Assembly (NCBI RefSeq): GCF_052857255.1
Contig: NC_135502.1
Coordinates: forward strand, 190,041,257-190,105,256
Length of the DNA: 64,000 nucleotides
From: Amblyomma americanum
Taxonomy: Eukaryota; Arthropoda; Arachnida; Ixodida; Ixodidae
Reading direction: 5' to 3'
Shown: in pieces, positions 31,492 through 45,272 of the stretch
Layout of the letters: each line of letters opens with the position of its first letter
Numbering within the stretch: position 1 is the first letter of the stretch
Translations under genes and position numbers: made by a program
The notes under the pieces: generated by a model
Told to the model about the DNA's origin: nothing
The model's input: the letters and a program-made list of their open reading frames with translations, nothing else
Database searches by the model: none

Positions 31492-32488
31492 ATGATCGGT
31501 TCCACAGGTGCTGATGCCGTGTTGCTCGCTGTTCCTTGTGGTGTTGTAACTCTCGGTATTACAGTAATTCAGCGTTTTCAGGTCAGTGTCTTAATTGGAG
31601 GTCTTCACTCGAGCAATGCAGCCTGGTAGAACAAAGCCAAGAACATGAACCAAAAAGACGAAATGGTTCCTCAACATCACCTCGTTCAGGGTGCCACCAT
31701 GCCCAGTGCCATAGAACGAAACGTGACTCGATTTAAAGCAGTGTGACTCAATGTTGCAGCAGCTCCCGATGTTACGCTGGGGGCCGTGAACAGGGGTGGA
31801 TCGGTTGCACAGGTGCTGATGCCGTGTTGCTCGATGTTCCTTGCAGCGTTGTATCTCTCGGTATTACAGTAATTCAGCGTTTTCAGGCCGCTGTTGTAAA
31901 GGCAGGCGTTCACTCGAGCAATGCAGCTTGGTAGAACGAAGCCAAGAAGTTGAACCAAAAAGACGAAATGGTTCCTCAACATCACCTCACTCGGGGTGAA
32001 ACCATGCCCAGTTCCAAAGAACGAAGCGTGACTAGATTTATAGCAGTGTGACGTCAATGTTGCAGCTGCTGCCGATGTTACGCTGGGGCCGTGAATAGGA
32101 ATGGATCGGTTGCACAGTTGCTGTGTTGCTCGTTGTTCCTTGTAGCGTCGTATCTGTCGACATTACAGTAATTCAGCATTTTCAGGTCGCTGTGGTAAAT
32201 GCAGGTGTTCACTCGAGGAATGCAGCCTTGTAGAACGAAGCCAAGAACCTGAACCAAAAAGACGAAATGGTGCCTCATCATCACCTCGTTCAGGATGTCA
32301 CCATGCCCAGCGTCAAAGAACGAAACGTGACTCGATTTAATGCAGTGTGACGTCAATGTTGCAGCAGCTATCCATGTTACGCTGGTGGTCGTGAACAGTG
32401 GTGGATCGGTTCCGCAGGTTCTCATGCCGTGTTGCTCGATGTTCCTTGTAACGACGTAACTCTCGGTATTACAGTAATTCAGCGTTTA

Positions 32489-35400
32489 CAGGTCGCTGTC
32501 TTAAATGCAGTCTGGTAGAACAAAGCCAAGAACCTGAACCAAAAAGACGAAATGATTCCTCAGCATCACCTCGCTCAGGATGTCACCCTGCCCAGTGCCA
32601 AAGAAGGTAACGTGACTCGATTTAAAGCAGTGTGACGTCAATGTTGCAGCAGCTAATCATGTTACGCTGGTGGTCGTGAACAGTGGTGGATCGGTTCCGC
32701 AGGTGCTCATGACGTGTTGCTCGATGTTCCTTGTTTCGTCGTAACTCTCGGTATTACTGTAATTCAGCGTTTTCAGGTAGCTGTCGTAAATGCAGGTGTT
32801 CTTTCGAGCAATGCAGCTTGGCAGAACGAAGCCAATAACCTCAACCAAAAAGATGAAATGGTTCCTGAACTTCACCTCGCTGAGGGTGAAACCATGCTCA
32901 GTTCCAAAAAATGAAGCGTGACAAGATTTATAGCAGTGTGACGTCAATGTTGCAGCAGCTGCGTATGTTACGCTGGGGGCCGTGAACAATGGTGGATAAG
33001 TTCTACACGTGCTGATGCCGTGTTGCTCGATGTTCCCTGTAGCGTCGTAACTCTTGGTATCACAGTAATTCAGCGTTTTCAGGTCGCTATCGTAAATCCA
33101 GGTGTTCAGTGGAGCAACGCAGCCTGGTAGAACGAAGCCAAGAACCTGAACCCAAAAGACAAAATGGTTCCTCAACATCACCTCGCTCAGGTTGGCATCA
33201 TGCCCAGTCACAAAGAACGAAACGCGCCTCGTTTGAAGCAGTGTAACGGAAATGTTGCAGCAGCTGCCTATGTTACACTCAGTGCCGTGAACAATGGCGG
33301 ATCGGTTCCACAGGTTCTGATGCCGCGTTGCTTGATGTTCCTTGTAGCGTCGTAACTCTGGGTATTATACAAATTCAGCGTTCTCAGGTCGCTGTCGTAA
33401 ATGCAGGTCTTCACTTGAGCAATGCAGCCTGGTGGAACGAAGCCAAGAATCTGAAACAAAAACACGAAATTGTTCCTCAACATCGCCGCGCTCAGGGTGC
33501 CACCATGCCCAGTGCCAAAGAACGAAACGTGACTCGGTTTAAAGTAGTGTGATGTCAATGTTACAGCAGAAGCCCCTGTTACGCTGGTGGCCGTGAACAG
33601 TGGTGGATCGGTTCCACAGGCGCTGATGCCGTGTTGCTCGATGTTCCTTGCAGTGTCGTAACTCTGGGTATTATTGTACTTTAGCTTTTTCAGGACACTG
33701 TCGTAAATGCAGGTGTTCACTCCAGCAATGCAGCTTGGTAGAACGAAGCCAAGAAGCTGAACAAAAAAGACAAAATGGTTCCTCAACATCACCTCGCTCA
33801 GGATGAAACCATGCCCAGTTCGAAAGAACGAAGCGTGATTAGATTTATAGCAGTGTGACGTCAATGTTGCAGCAGCTGCCGTTGTTACGCTGGGGGCGGT
33901 GAACAGTGGTGAGTCGGTTCTACACTTTCTGATGCCGTGTGGCTCGATGTTCCTTGCAGCGTCGTAACTCTCGGTATTACCGTAGTTCAGCGTTTTCAGG
34001 TTGTAGTCTTAAATGCAGGTGCTCACTCGAGCCATGCAGTCTGGTAGAACAAAGCCAAGTACCTGAATCGAAAAGAGGAAATGGTTCCTCAACATCACCT
34101 CGCTCAGTGTGCCACCATGCCCTGTGCCAAAGAACAAAACGTGACTCGATTTAGAACAGTTTGAAGTCAATGTTGCAGCGGCTACCGATGTTACGCTGAG
34201 GGCCGTGAACTGTGGTGAATCGGTTCCACCGGTGCTGATGCCGTGTTGCTCGATGTTTCTTGTAGCGCCGTAACACTCGGTATTACAGTATTTAAGCATT
34301 TTCAGGTCGCTGTCGTAAATGCAGGTGTTCAGTCGAGCAATCCAGCCTGGCAGAACGAAGCCAAGAAGCTCATCCAAAAAGACGAAATGGTTCCTCAACA
34401 TCGCATCGATCAGGGTGCCAGCATGCCCAGTGCCAAAGAACGAAACGTGACTCAATTTAAAACAGTGTGACGTCATTGTTGCAGCAGATGCTGATGTTGC
34501 GCTGGGGGCCGTGAACAATGGTAGATCGGTTCCGCACGGGGTGATGCCCTGGTGCTAGATGTTCATTGTAGCGTCATAACTCTCGGTATCACATATTTCA
34601 GCGTTTTCAGGTCGCTGTCATAAATCCAGCTGCTCACTGGAGCAATGCAGCCTGGCAGAACAAAGCCAAGAACCTGAACCCAAAAGACGAAATGGTTCCT
34701 CAACATCACCTCGTTTAGGGTGCCACCATGCCCAGTGCCAAAGAACAAAACGTGACTCGATTTAAAGCAGGGTGACGTCAATGTTGCAGCAGCTGCCGAT
34801 GTTACGCTCGGGCCATGAACAATGGCCGATCGGTTCCACTGGCGCTGATGCCGTGTTGCTCGATGTTCCTTGTAGCGTGTTAACTCTCGGTATTACAGTA
34901 ATTCCGCGTTTTCTGGCCGTTGTTGTAAAGGCAGGCGTACACTCGATCAATGCAAATTATTAGGACGAAGCCAAGAACCTGATCCAAAAAGACGAAATGG
35001 TGCCTCAACATCACCTCGCTCAGGATGTCACCTTTCCCAGTGCCAAAGAAGGTAACGTGACTCGATTTAAAGCAGTGTGACGTCAATGTTGCAGCAGCTA
35101 CTCATGTTACGCTGGTGGTCATGAACAGTGGTGGATCGGTTCCGCAGGTGCTAATGACGTGTTGCTCGATGTTCCTTGTAGCGTCGTAACTCTTGGTATC
35201 ACAGTAATTCAGCGTTTTCAGGTTTGCTGTCGGAAATCCAAGTGTTCAGTGGAGCAATGCTGCCTGGTAGAACGAAGCCAAGAACCTGAACCCAAAAGAC
35301 AAAATGGTTCCTCAGCATCACCTCGCTCAGGGTGCCACCATGCCCAGTCACAAAGAACGAAACCTGACTCGTTTGAAGCAGTGTAACGGAAATGTTGCAG

Positions 35401-38400
35401 CAGCTGCCTATGTTACACTCAGGGCCGTGAACAATGGCGGATCGGTTCCACAGGGGCTAATGCCGCGTTGCTTGATGTTCCTTGCAGTGTCGTAACTGTG
35501 GGTATTATTGCATTTTAGCGACTTCAGGTCGCTGTCGTAAATGCAGGTGTTCACTCGAGCAATGCAGCTTGGTAGAACGAAGCCAAGAAGCTGAACCAAA
35601 AAGACGAAATGGTTTCTCAACATCACCTCGCTCAGGGTGCCACCATGCCCAGTGCCAAAGAACGAAACGTGACTCGATTTAAAACAGTGTGACGTCAATG
35701 TTGCAGCAGCTGCCGATGTTACGCTGGGGCCACGAACAGTGGTGGATCGGTTCTACAGGTGCTGATGCCGTGTTGCTCGATGTTTCTTGTAGCGTCGTCA
35801 CTCTGGGTATTACAGTAATTCAGCGTTTTCAGGTCGCAGTGTAAATGCAGGTGTTCACTCATGCAGTGTAGCCTGGTAGAATGAAGCCAAGAACCTGAAC
35901 CAAAAAGACGAAATGGTTCTTCAATATTACTTCGCTCAAGGGGCCACCATGCCCAGTTCTTAAGAACGAAAAGTAACTCGATTTAATGCAGTGTGACGTC
36001 AATGTTGCTTCAGCTGCCTATGTTACGCTGGTGGCCGAGAACAGTGGTGGATCGGTTCCACCGGTGCTAATGCCGTGTTGCTCGATGTTCCTTGTAGAGT
36101 CGTATCTCTCGGTATTACAGTATGTAGGCATTTTCAGGTCGCTGTCGTAAATGCAGGTGTTCAGTCGAGCAATCCAGCCTGGTAGAACGAAGCCAAGAAG
36201 CTCATCCAAAAAGACGAAATGGTTCCTCAACATCACATCGATCAGGGTGCCAGCATGCCCAGTGCCAAAGAACGAATCGTGACTCGATTTAAAACAGTGT
36301 GACATCAATGTTGCAGCAGCTGCCGATGTTATGCTGTGGCCATGAATAGTGGTGGATCGGTTCCACAGGTGCTGATGCCTTGTTGCTTGATGTTTCTTGT
36401 AGCGTCGTAACTCTCGGTAATACAATAATTCAGCGTTTTCAGGTCGCTGTCGTAAATGCAGGTGTTCAGTCGAGCATTGCAGCCTGGTAGAACGAAGCCA
36501 AGAACCTCAACCAAAAAGACAAAATGGTTCTTCAACATCACCCCGATCAGGGTGCAACAATGTCCAGTGCCATAGAACGAAACGTGACGCGATTTAAAAC
36601 AGTGTGACGTCAATGTTGCAGCAGCTGCCGATGTTAGGCTGGGGCCATGAACAGTGGTGGATCGGTTCCACAGGTGCTGATGCCGTGTTGCTCGATGTTT
36701 CTTGTAGCGTCGTCACTCTCGGTATTACAGTAATTCAGTGTTTTCAGGTCGCTGTGTAAATGCAGGTGTTCACTCATGCAGTGTAGCCTAGTAGAATGAA
36801 GCCAAGAACCTGAACAAAAAAGACGAAATGGTTCTTCAATATTACTTCGCTCAGGGTGCCACCATGCCCAGTTCCTAAGAATGAAGCGTGAGTCGATTTA
36901 TAGCAGTGTGGCGTCAATGTTGCTTCTGCTGCCTATGTTACGCTGGCGGCCGTGAACAGTGGTCGATCGGTTCCACCGGTGCTGATGCCGTGTTGCTCGA
37001 TGTTCCTTGTAGCGCCGTAACTCTCGGTATTACAGTATTTAAGCGTTTTCAGATCGCTGTCGTAAATGCAGGTGTTCCGTCGAGCAATGCAGCCTGGTGG
37101 AACGATGCCAAGAACCTCAACCGAAAAGACAAATTGGTTCCTTAACATCACCTCCATCAGGGTGAAACCATGCCCAGTGCCAAAGAACAAAACGTGACTC
37201 GATTTAAAACAGTGTGACGTCAATGTTGCATCAGCTGCCGATGTTACGCTGGGGCCGTAAACAGTGGTGGATCGGTACCACAGGTGCTGATGCCGCGTTG
37301 CTCGATGTTCCTTGTAGCGTCGTCCCTCTCGGTATTACAGTAGTTCAGCGTTTTCAGGTCGCTGCGTAAATGCAGGTGTTCACTCATGCAGTGTACCCTG
37401 GTAGAATGAAGCCAAGAACCTTAACCAAAAAGACGAAATAGTTCTTCAATATTACTTCGCTCAGGGTGCCATCATGCCCAGTTCCTAAAAATGAAGCGTG
37501 AGTCGATTTATAGCAGTGTTTCGTCAATGTTGTAGCAGCGGCCGATGTTACGCTGAGGGCCGTGAACTGCGGTGAATCGGTTTCACAGGTGCTGATGCCG
37601 TGTTGCTCGATGTTACTTGTAGCGTCGTCACTCTAGGTATTACAGTAATTCAGCGTTTTCAGGTCGCTGTTAAAATGCAGGTGTTCACTCATGCAGTGTA
37701 GCCTGGTAGAATGAAGCCAAGAACCTGAACCAAAAATACGAAATGGTTCTTCAATATTACTTCGCTCAGGGTGCCACCATGCCCAGGCCTTAAAAATGAA
37801 GCGTGAGTCGATTTATAGCAGTGTGGCGTCAATGTTGTAGCAGCGGCCGATGTTACGCTGAGGGCCGTGAACTGTGGTGAATCGGTTCCACTGGTGCTGA
37901 TGCCGTGTTGCTCGATGTTCTTTGTAGCTCCGTAACTCTCGGTATTACAGTATTTAAGCATTTTCAGGTCGCTGTCGTAAATGCAGGTGTTCAGTCGAGC
38001 AATGCAGCCTGGTAGAACGAAGCCAAGAACCTCATCCAAAAAGACGAAATGGTTCCTCAACATCACCTCGATCAGGGTGCAACCATGCCCAGTGCCAAAG
38101 AACGAAACGTGACTAGATTTAAGACAGTGTGACGTCAATGTTGCAGCAGCTGCCGATGTTACGCTGGGGCCATGAACAGTGGTGGATCGGTTCCACAGGT
38201 GGTGATGCTGTGTTGCTCGATGTTACTTGTAGCGTCGTTACTCTAGGTATTACAGTAAATCAGCGTTTTCAGGTCGCTGTTTAAATGCAGGCGTTCACTT
38301 ATGCAGTGTAGCCTGGTAGAATGAAGCCAAGAACCTGAACCAAAAAGACGAAATGGTTCTTCAATATTACTTCGCTCAGGGTGCCACCATGCCCAGTTCT

Positions 38401-38880
38401 TAAGAACGAAGCGTGAGTCGATTTATAGCAGTGTGGCGTCAATGTTGTAGCAGCGGCCGATGTTTCGCTGAGGGCTGTGAACTGTGGTGAATCGGTTCCA
38501 CCGGTGCTGATGCCGTGTTGCTCGATGTTCCTTGTAGCGCCGTAACTCTCGGTATTACAGTATTTAAGCATTTTCAGGTCGCTGTCGTAAATGCAGGTGT
38601 TCAGTCGAGCAATGCAGCCTGGTAGAACGAAGCCAAGAACCTCATCCAACAATACGAAATGGTTCCTCAACATCACCTCGATCAGGGTGCCAACATGCCC
38701 AGTGCCAAAGAACAAAACGTGACTCGATTTAAAACAGTGTGACGTCAATGTTGCATCAGCTGCCTATGTTACGCTGGTGGCCGTGAACAGTGGTGAATCG
38801 GTTCCACACGTGCTGATGCCATGATGCTCGATTTTGCTTGTAGCGTCGTACCCCTCGGTATTACAGTAATGCAGTGTTTT
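32489..38880. repeat. 6,392-bp higher-order block, copy 1
   Basis: About 21 satellite units. Matches 38881-45272 at a constant offset of 6,392 bp. The left boundary is sharp: identity begins at caggtcgctgtcttaaatgc, while the bases just before differ. Confidence 0.9.
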
Positions 38881-41800
38881 CAGGTCGCTGTCTTAAATGC
38901 AGTCTGGTAGAACAAAGCCAAGAACCTGAACCAAAAAGACGAAATGATTCCTCAGCATCACCTCGCTCAGGATGTCACCCTGCCCAGTGCCAAAGAAGGT
39001 AACGTGACTCGATTTAAAGCAGTGTGACGTCAATGTTGCAGCAGCTAATCATGTTACGCTGGTGGTCGTGAACAGTGGTGGATCGGTTCCGCAGGTGCTC
39101 ATGACGTGTTGCTCGATGTTCCTTGTTTCGTCGTAACTCTCGGTATTACTGTAATTCAGCGTTTTCAGGTAGCTGTCGTAAATGCAGGTGTTCTTTCGAG
39201 CAATGCAGCTTGGCAGAACGAAGCCAATAACCTCAACCAAAAAGATGAAATGGTTCCTGAACTTCACCTCGCTGAGGGTGAAACCATGCTCAGTTCCAAA
39301 AAATGAAGCGTGACTAGATTTATAGCAGTGTGACGTCAATGTTGCAGCAGCTGCGTATGTTACGCTGGGGGCCGTGAACAATGGTGGATAAGTTCTACAC
39401 GTGCTGATGCCGTGTTGCTCGATGTTCCCTGTAGCGTCGTAACTCTTGGTATCACAGTAATTCAGCGTTTTCAGGTCGCTATCGTAAATCCAGGTGTTCA
39501 GTGGAGCAACGCAGCCTGGTAGAACGAAGCCAAGAACCTGAACCCAAAAGACAAAATGGTTCCTCAACATCACCTCGCTCAGGTTGGCATCATGCCCAGT
39601 CACAAAGAACGAAACGCGCCTCGTTTGAAGCAGTGTAACGGAAATGTTGCAGCAGCTGCCTATGTTACACTCAGTGCCGTGAACAATGGCGGATCGGTTC
39701 CACAGGTTCTGATGCCGCGTTGCTTGATGTTCCTTGTAGCGTCGTAACTCTGGGTATTATACAAATTCAGCGTTCTCAGGTCGCTGTCGTAAATGCAGGT
39801 CTTCACTTGAGCAATGCAGCCTGGTGGAACGAAGCCAAGAATCTGAAACAAAAACACGAAATTGTTCCTCAACATCGCCGCGCTCAGGGTGCCACCATGC
39901 CCAGTGCCAAAGAACGAAACGTGACTCGGTTTAAAGTAGTGTGATGTCAATGTTACAGCAGAAGCCCCTGTTACGCTGGTGGCCGTGAACAGTGGTGGAT
40001 CGGTTCCACAGGCGCTGATGCCGTGTTGCTCGATGTTCCTTGCAGTGTCGTAACTCTGGGTATTATTGTACTTTAGCTTTTTCAGGACACTGTCGTAAAT
40101 GCAGGTGTTCACTCCAGCAATGCAGCTTGGTAGAACGAAGCCAAGAAGCTGAACAAAAAAGACAAAATGGTTCCTCAACATCACCTCGCTCAGGATGAAA
40201 CCATGCCCAGTTCGAAAGAACGAAGCGTGATTAGATTTATAGCAGTGTGACGTCAATGTTGCAGCAGCTGCCGTTGTTACGCTGGGGGCGGTGAACAGTG
40301 GTGAGTCGGTTCTACACTTTCTGATGCCGTGTGGCTCGATGTTCCTTGCAGCGTCGTAACTCTCGGTATTACCGTAGTTCAGCGTTTTCAGGTTGTAGTC
40401 TTAAATGCAGGTGCTCACTCGAGCCATGCAGTCTGGTAGAACAAAGCCAAGTACCTGAATCGAAAAGAGGAAATGGTTCCTCAACATCAGCTCGCTCAGT
40501 GTGCCACCATGCCCTGTGCCAAAGAACAAAACGTGACTCGATTTAGAACAGTTTGAAGTCAATGTTGCAGCGGCTACCGATGTTACGCTGAGGGCCGTGA
40601 ACTGTGGTGAATCGGTTCCACCGGTGCTGATGCCGTGTTGCTCGATGTTTCTTGTAGCGCCGTAACACTCGGTATTACAGTATTTAAGCATTTTCAGGTC
40701 GCTGTCGTAAATGCAGGTGTTCAGTCGAGCAATCCAGCCTGGCAGAACGAAGCCAAGAAGCTCATCCAAAAAGACGAAATGGTTCCTCAACATCGCATCG
40801 ATCAGGGTGCCAGCATGCCCAGTGCCAAAGAACGAAACGTGACTCAATTTAAAACAGTGTGACGTCATTGTTGCAGCAGATGCTGATGTTGCGCTGGGGG
40901 CCGTGAACAATGGTAGATCGGTTCCGCACGGGGTGATGCCCTGGTGCTAGATGTTCATTGTAGCGTCATAACTCTCGGTATCACATATTTCAGCGTTTTC
41001 AGGTCGCTGTCATAAATCCAGCTGCTCACTGGAGCAATGCAGCCTGGCAGAACAAAGCCAAGAACCTGAACCCAAAAGACGAAATGGTTCCTCAACATCA
41101 CCTCGTTTAGGGTGCCACCATGCCCAGTGCCAAAGAACAAAACGTGACTCGATTTAAAGCAGGGTGACGTCAATGTTGCAGCAGCTGCCGATGTTACGCT
41201 CGGGCCATGAACAATGGCCGATCGGTTCCACTGGCGCTGATGCCGTGTTGCTCGATGTTCCTTGTAGCGTGTTAACTCTCGGTATTACAGTAATTCCGCG
41301 TTTTCTGGCCGTTGTTGTAAAGGCAGGCGTACACTCGATCAATGCAAATTATTAGGACGAAGCCAAGAACCTGATCCAAAAAGACGAAATGGTGCCTCAA
41401 CATCACCTCGCTCAGGATGTCACCTTTCCCAGTGCCAAAGAAGGTAACGTGACTCGATTTAAAGCAGTGTGACGTCAATGTTGCAGCAGCTACTCATGTT
41501 ACGCTGGTGGTCATGAACAGTGGTGGATCGGTTCCGCAGGTGCTAATGACGTGTTGCTCGATGTTCCTTGTAGCGTCGTAACTCTTGGTATCACAGTAAT
41601 TCAGCGTTTTCAGGTTTGCTGTCGGAAATCCAAGTGTTCAGTGGAGCAATGCTGCCTGGTAGAACGAAGCCAAGAACCTGAACCCAAAAGACAAAATGGT
41701 TCCTCAGCATCACCTCGCTCAGGGTGCCACCATGCCCAGTCACAAAGAACGAAACCTGACTCGTTTGAAGCAGTGTAACGGAAATGTTGCAGCAGCTGCC

Positions 41801-44800
41801 TATGTTACACTCAGGGCCGTGAACAATGGCGGATCGGTTCCACAGGGGCTAATGCCGTGTTGCTTGATGTTCCTTGCAGTGTCGTAACTGTGGGTATTAT
41901 TGCATTTTAGCGACTTCAGGTCGCTGTCGTAAATGCAGGTGTTCACTCGAGCAATGCAGCTTGGTAGAACGAAGCCAAGAAGCTGAACCAAAAAGACGAA
42001 ATGGTTTCTCAACATCACCTCGCTCAGGGTGCCACCATGCCCAGTGCCAAAGAACGAAACGTGACTCGATTTAAAACAGTGTGACGTCAATGTTGCAGCA
42101 GCTGCCGATGTTACGCTGGGGCCACGAACAGTGGTGGATCGGTTCTACAGGTGCTGATGCCGTGTTGCTCGATGTTTCTTGTAGCGTCGTCACTCTGGGT
42201 ATTACAGTAATTCAGCGTTTTCAGGTCGCAGTGTAAATGCAGGTGTTCACTCATGCAGTGTAGCCTGGTAGAATGAAGCCAAGAACCTGAACCAAAAAGA
42301 CGAAATGGTTCTTCAATATTACTTCGCTCAAGGTGCCACCATGCCCAGTTCTTAAGAACGAAAAGTAACTCGATTTAATGCAGTGTGACGTCAATGTTGC
42401 TTCAGCTGCCTATGTTACGCTGGTGGCCGAGAACAGTGGTGGATCGGTTCCACCGGTGCTAATGCCGTGTTGCTCGATGTTCCTTGTAGAGTCGTATCTC
42501 TCGGTATTACAGTATGTAGGCATTTTCAGGTCGCTGTCGTAAATGCAGGTGTTCAGTCGAGCAATCCAGCCTGGTAGAACGAAGCCAAGAAGCTCATCCA
42601 AAAAGACGAAATGGTTCCTCAACATCACATCGATCAGGGTGCCAGCATGCCCAGTGCCAAAGAACGAATCGTGACTCGATTTAAAACAGTGTGACATCAA
42701 TGTTGCAGCAGCTGCCGATGTTATGCTGTGGCCATGAATAGTGGTGGATCGGTTCCACAGGTGCTGATGCCTTGTTGCTTGATGTTTCTTGTAGCGTCGT
42801 AACTCTCGGTAATACAATAATTCAGCGTTTTCAGGTCGCTGTCGTAAATGCAGGTGTTCAGTCGAGCATTGCAGCCTGGTAGAACGAAGCCAAGAACCTC
42901 AACCAAAAAGACAAAATGGTTCTTCAACATCACCCCGATCAGGGTGCAACAATGTCCAGTGCCATAGAACGAAACGTGACGCGATTTAAAACAGTGTGAC
43001 GTCAATGTTGCAGCAGCTGCCGATGTTAGGCTGGGGCCATGAACAGTGGTGGATCGGTTCCACAGGTGCTGATGCCGTGTTGCTCGATGTTTCTTGTAGC
43101 GTCGTCACTCTCGGTATAACAGTAATTCAGTGTTTTCAGGTCGCTGTGTAAATGCAGGTGTTCACTCATGCAGTGTAGCCTAGTAGAATGAAGCCAAGAA
43201 CCTGAACAAAAAAGACGAAATGGTTCTTCAATATTACTTCGCTCAGGGTGCCACCATGCCCAGTTCCTAAGAATGAAGCGTGAGTCGATTTATAGCAGTG
43301 TGGCGTCAATGTTGCTTCTGCTGCCTATGTTACGCTGGCGGCCGTGAACAGTGGTGGATCGGTTCCACCGGTGCTGATGCCGTGTTGCTCGATGTTCCTT
43401 GTAGCGCCGTAACTCTCGGTATTACAGTATTTAAGCGTTTTCAGATCGCTGTCGTAAATGCAGGTGTTCCGTCGAGCAATGCAGCCTGGTGGAACGATGC
43501 CAAGAACCTCAACCGAAAAGACAAATTGGTTCCTTAACATCACCTCCATCAGGGTGAAACCATGCCCAGTGCCAAAGAACAAAACGTGACTCGATTTAAA
43601 ACAGTGTGACGTCAATGTTGCATCAGCTGCCGATGTTACGCTGGGGCCGTAAACAGTGGTGGATCGGTACCACAGGTGCTGATGCCGCGTTGCTCGATGT
43701 TCCTTGTAGCGTCGTCCCTCTCGGTATTACAGTAGTTCAGCGTTTTCAGGTCGCTGCGTAAATGCAGGTGTTCACTCATGCAGTGTACCCTGGTAGAATG
43801 AAGCCAAGAACCTTAACCAAAAAGACGAAATAGTTCTTCAATATTACTTCGCTCAGGGTGCCATCATGCCCAGTTCCTAAAAATGAAGCGTGAGTCGATT
43901 TATAGCAGTGTTTCGTCAATGTTGTAGCAGCGGCCGATGTTACGCTGAGGGCCGTGAACTGCGGTGAATCGGTTTCACAGGTGCTGATGCCGTGTTGCTC
44001 GATGTTACTTGTAGCGTCGTCACTCTAGGTATTACAGTAATTCAGCGTTTTCAGGTCGCTGTTAAAATGCAGGTGTTCACTCATGCAGTGTAGCCTGGTA
44101 GAATGAAGCCAAGAACCTGAACCAAAAATACGAAATGGTTCTTCAATATTACTTCGCTCAGGGTGCCACCATGCCCAGGCCTTAAAAATGAAGCGTGAGT
44201 CGATTTATAGCAGTGTGGCGTCAATGTTGTAGCAGCGGCCGATGTTACGCTGAGGGCCGTGAACTGTGGTGAATCGGTTCCACTGGTGCTGATGCCTTGT
44301 TGCTCGATGTTCTTTGTAGCTCCGTAACTCTCGGTATTACAGTATTTAAGCATTTTCAGGTCGCTGTCGTAAATGCAGGTGTTCAGTCGAGCAATGCAGC
44401 CTGGTAGAACGAAGCCAAGAACCTCATCCAAAAAGACGAAATGGTTCCTCAACATCACCTCGATCAGGGTGCAACCATGCCCAGTGCCAAAGAACGAAAC
44501 GTGACTAGATTTAAGACAGTGTGACGTCAATGTTGCAGCAGCTGCCGATGTTACGCTGGGGCCATGAACAGTGGTGGATCGGTTCCACAGGTGGTGATGC
44601 TGTGTTGCTCGATGTTACTTGTAGCGTCGTTACTCTAGGTATTACAGTAAATCAGCGTTTTCAGGTCGCTGTTTAAATGCAGGCGTTCACTTATGCAGTG
44701 TAGCCTGGTAGAATGAAGCCAAGAACCTGAACCAAAAAGACGAAATGGTTCTTCAATATTACTTCGCTCAGGGTGCCACCATGCCCAGTTCTTAAGAACG

Positions 44801-45272
44801 AAGCGTGAGTCGATTTATAGCAGTGTGGCGTCAATGTTGTAGCAGCGGCCGATGTTTCGCTGAGGGCTGTGAACTGTGGTGAATCGGTTCCACCGGTGCT
44901 GATGCCGTGTTGCTCGATGTTCCTTGTAGCGCCGTAACTCTCGGTATTACAGTATTTAAGCATTTTCAGGTCGCTGTCGTAAATGCAGGTGTTCAGTCGA
45001 GCAATGCAGCCTGGTAGAACGAAGCCAAGAACCTCATCCAACAATACGAAATGGTTCCTCAACATCACCTCGATCAGGGTGCCAACATGCCCAGTGCCAA
45101 AGAACAAAACGTGACTCGATTTAAAACAGTGTGACGTCAATGTTGCATCAGCTGCCTATGTTACGCTGGTGGCCGTGAACAGTGGTGAATCGGTTCCACA
45201 CGTGCTGATGCCATGATGCTCGATTTTGCTTGTAGCGTCGTACCCCTCGGTATTACAGTAATGCAGTGTTTT
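38881..45272. repeat. 6,392-bp higher-order block, copy 2
   Basis: Tandem second copy. By eye I found seven single-base differences from copy 1: near 32922/39314, 34099/40491, 35466/41858, 35941/42333, 36727/43119, 36964/43356 and 37906/44298. No indels were noticed. Both copies begin in the same shortened unit. Confidence 0.9.
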
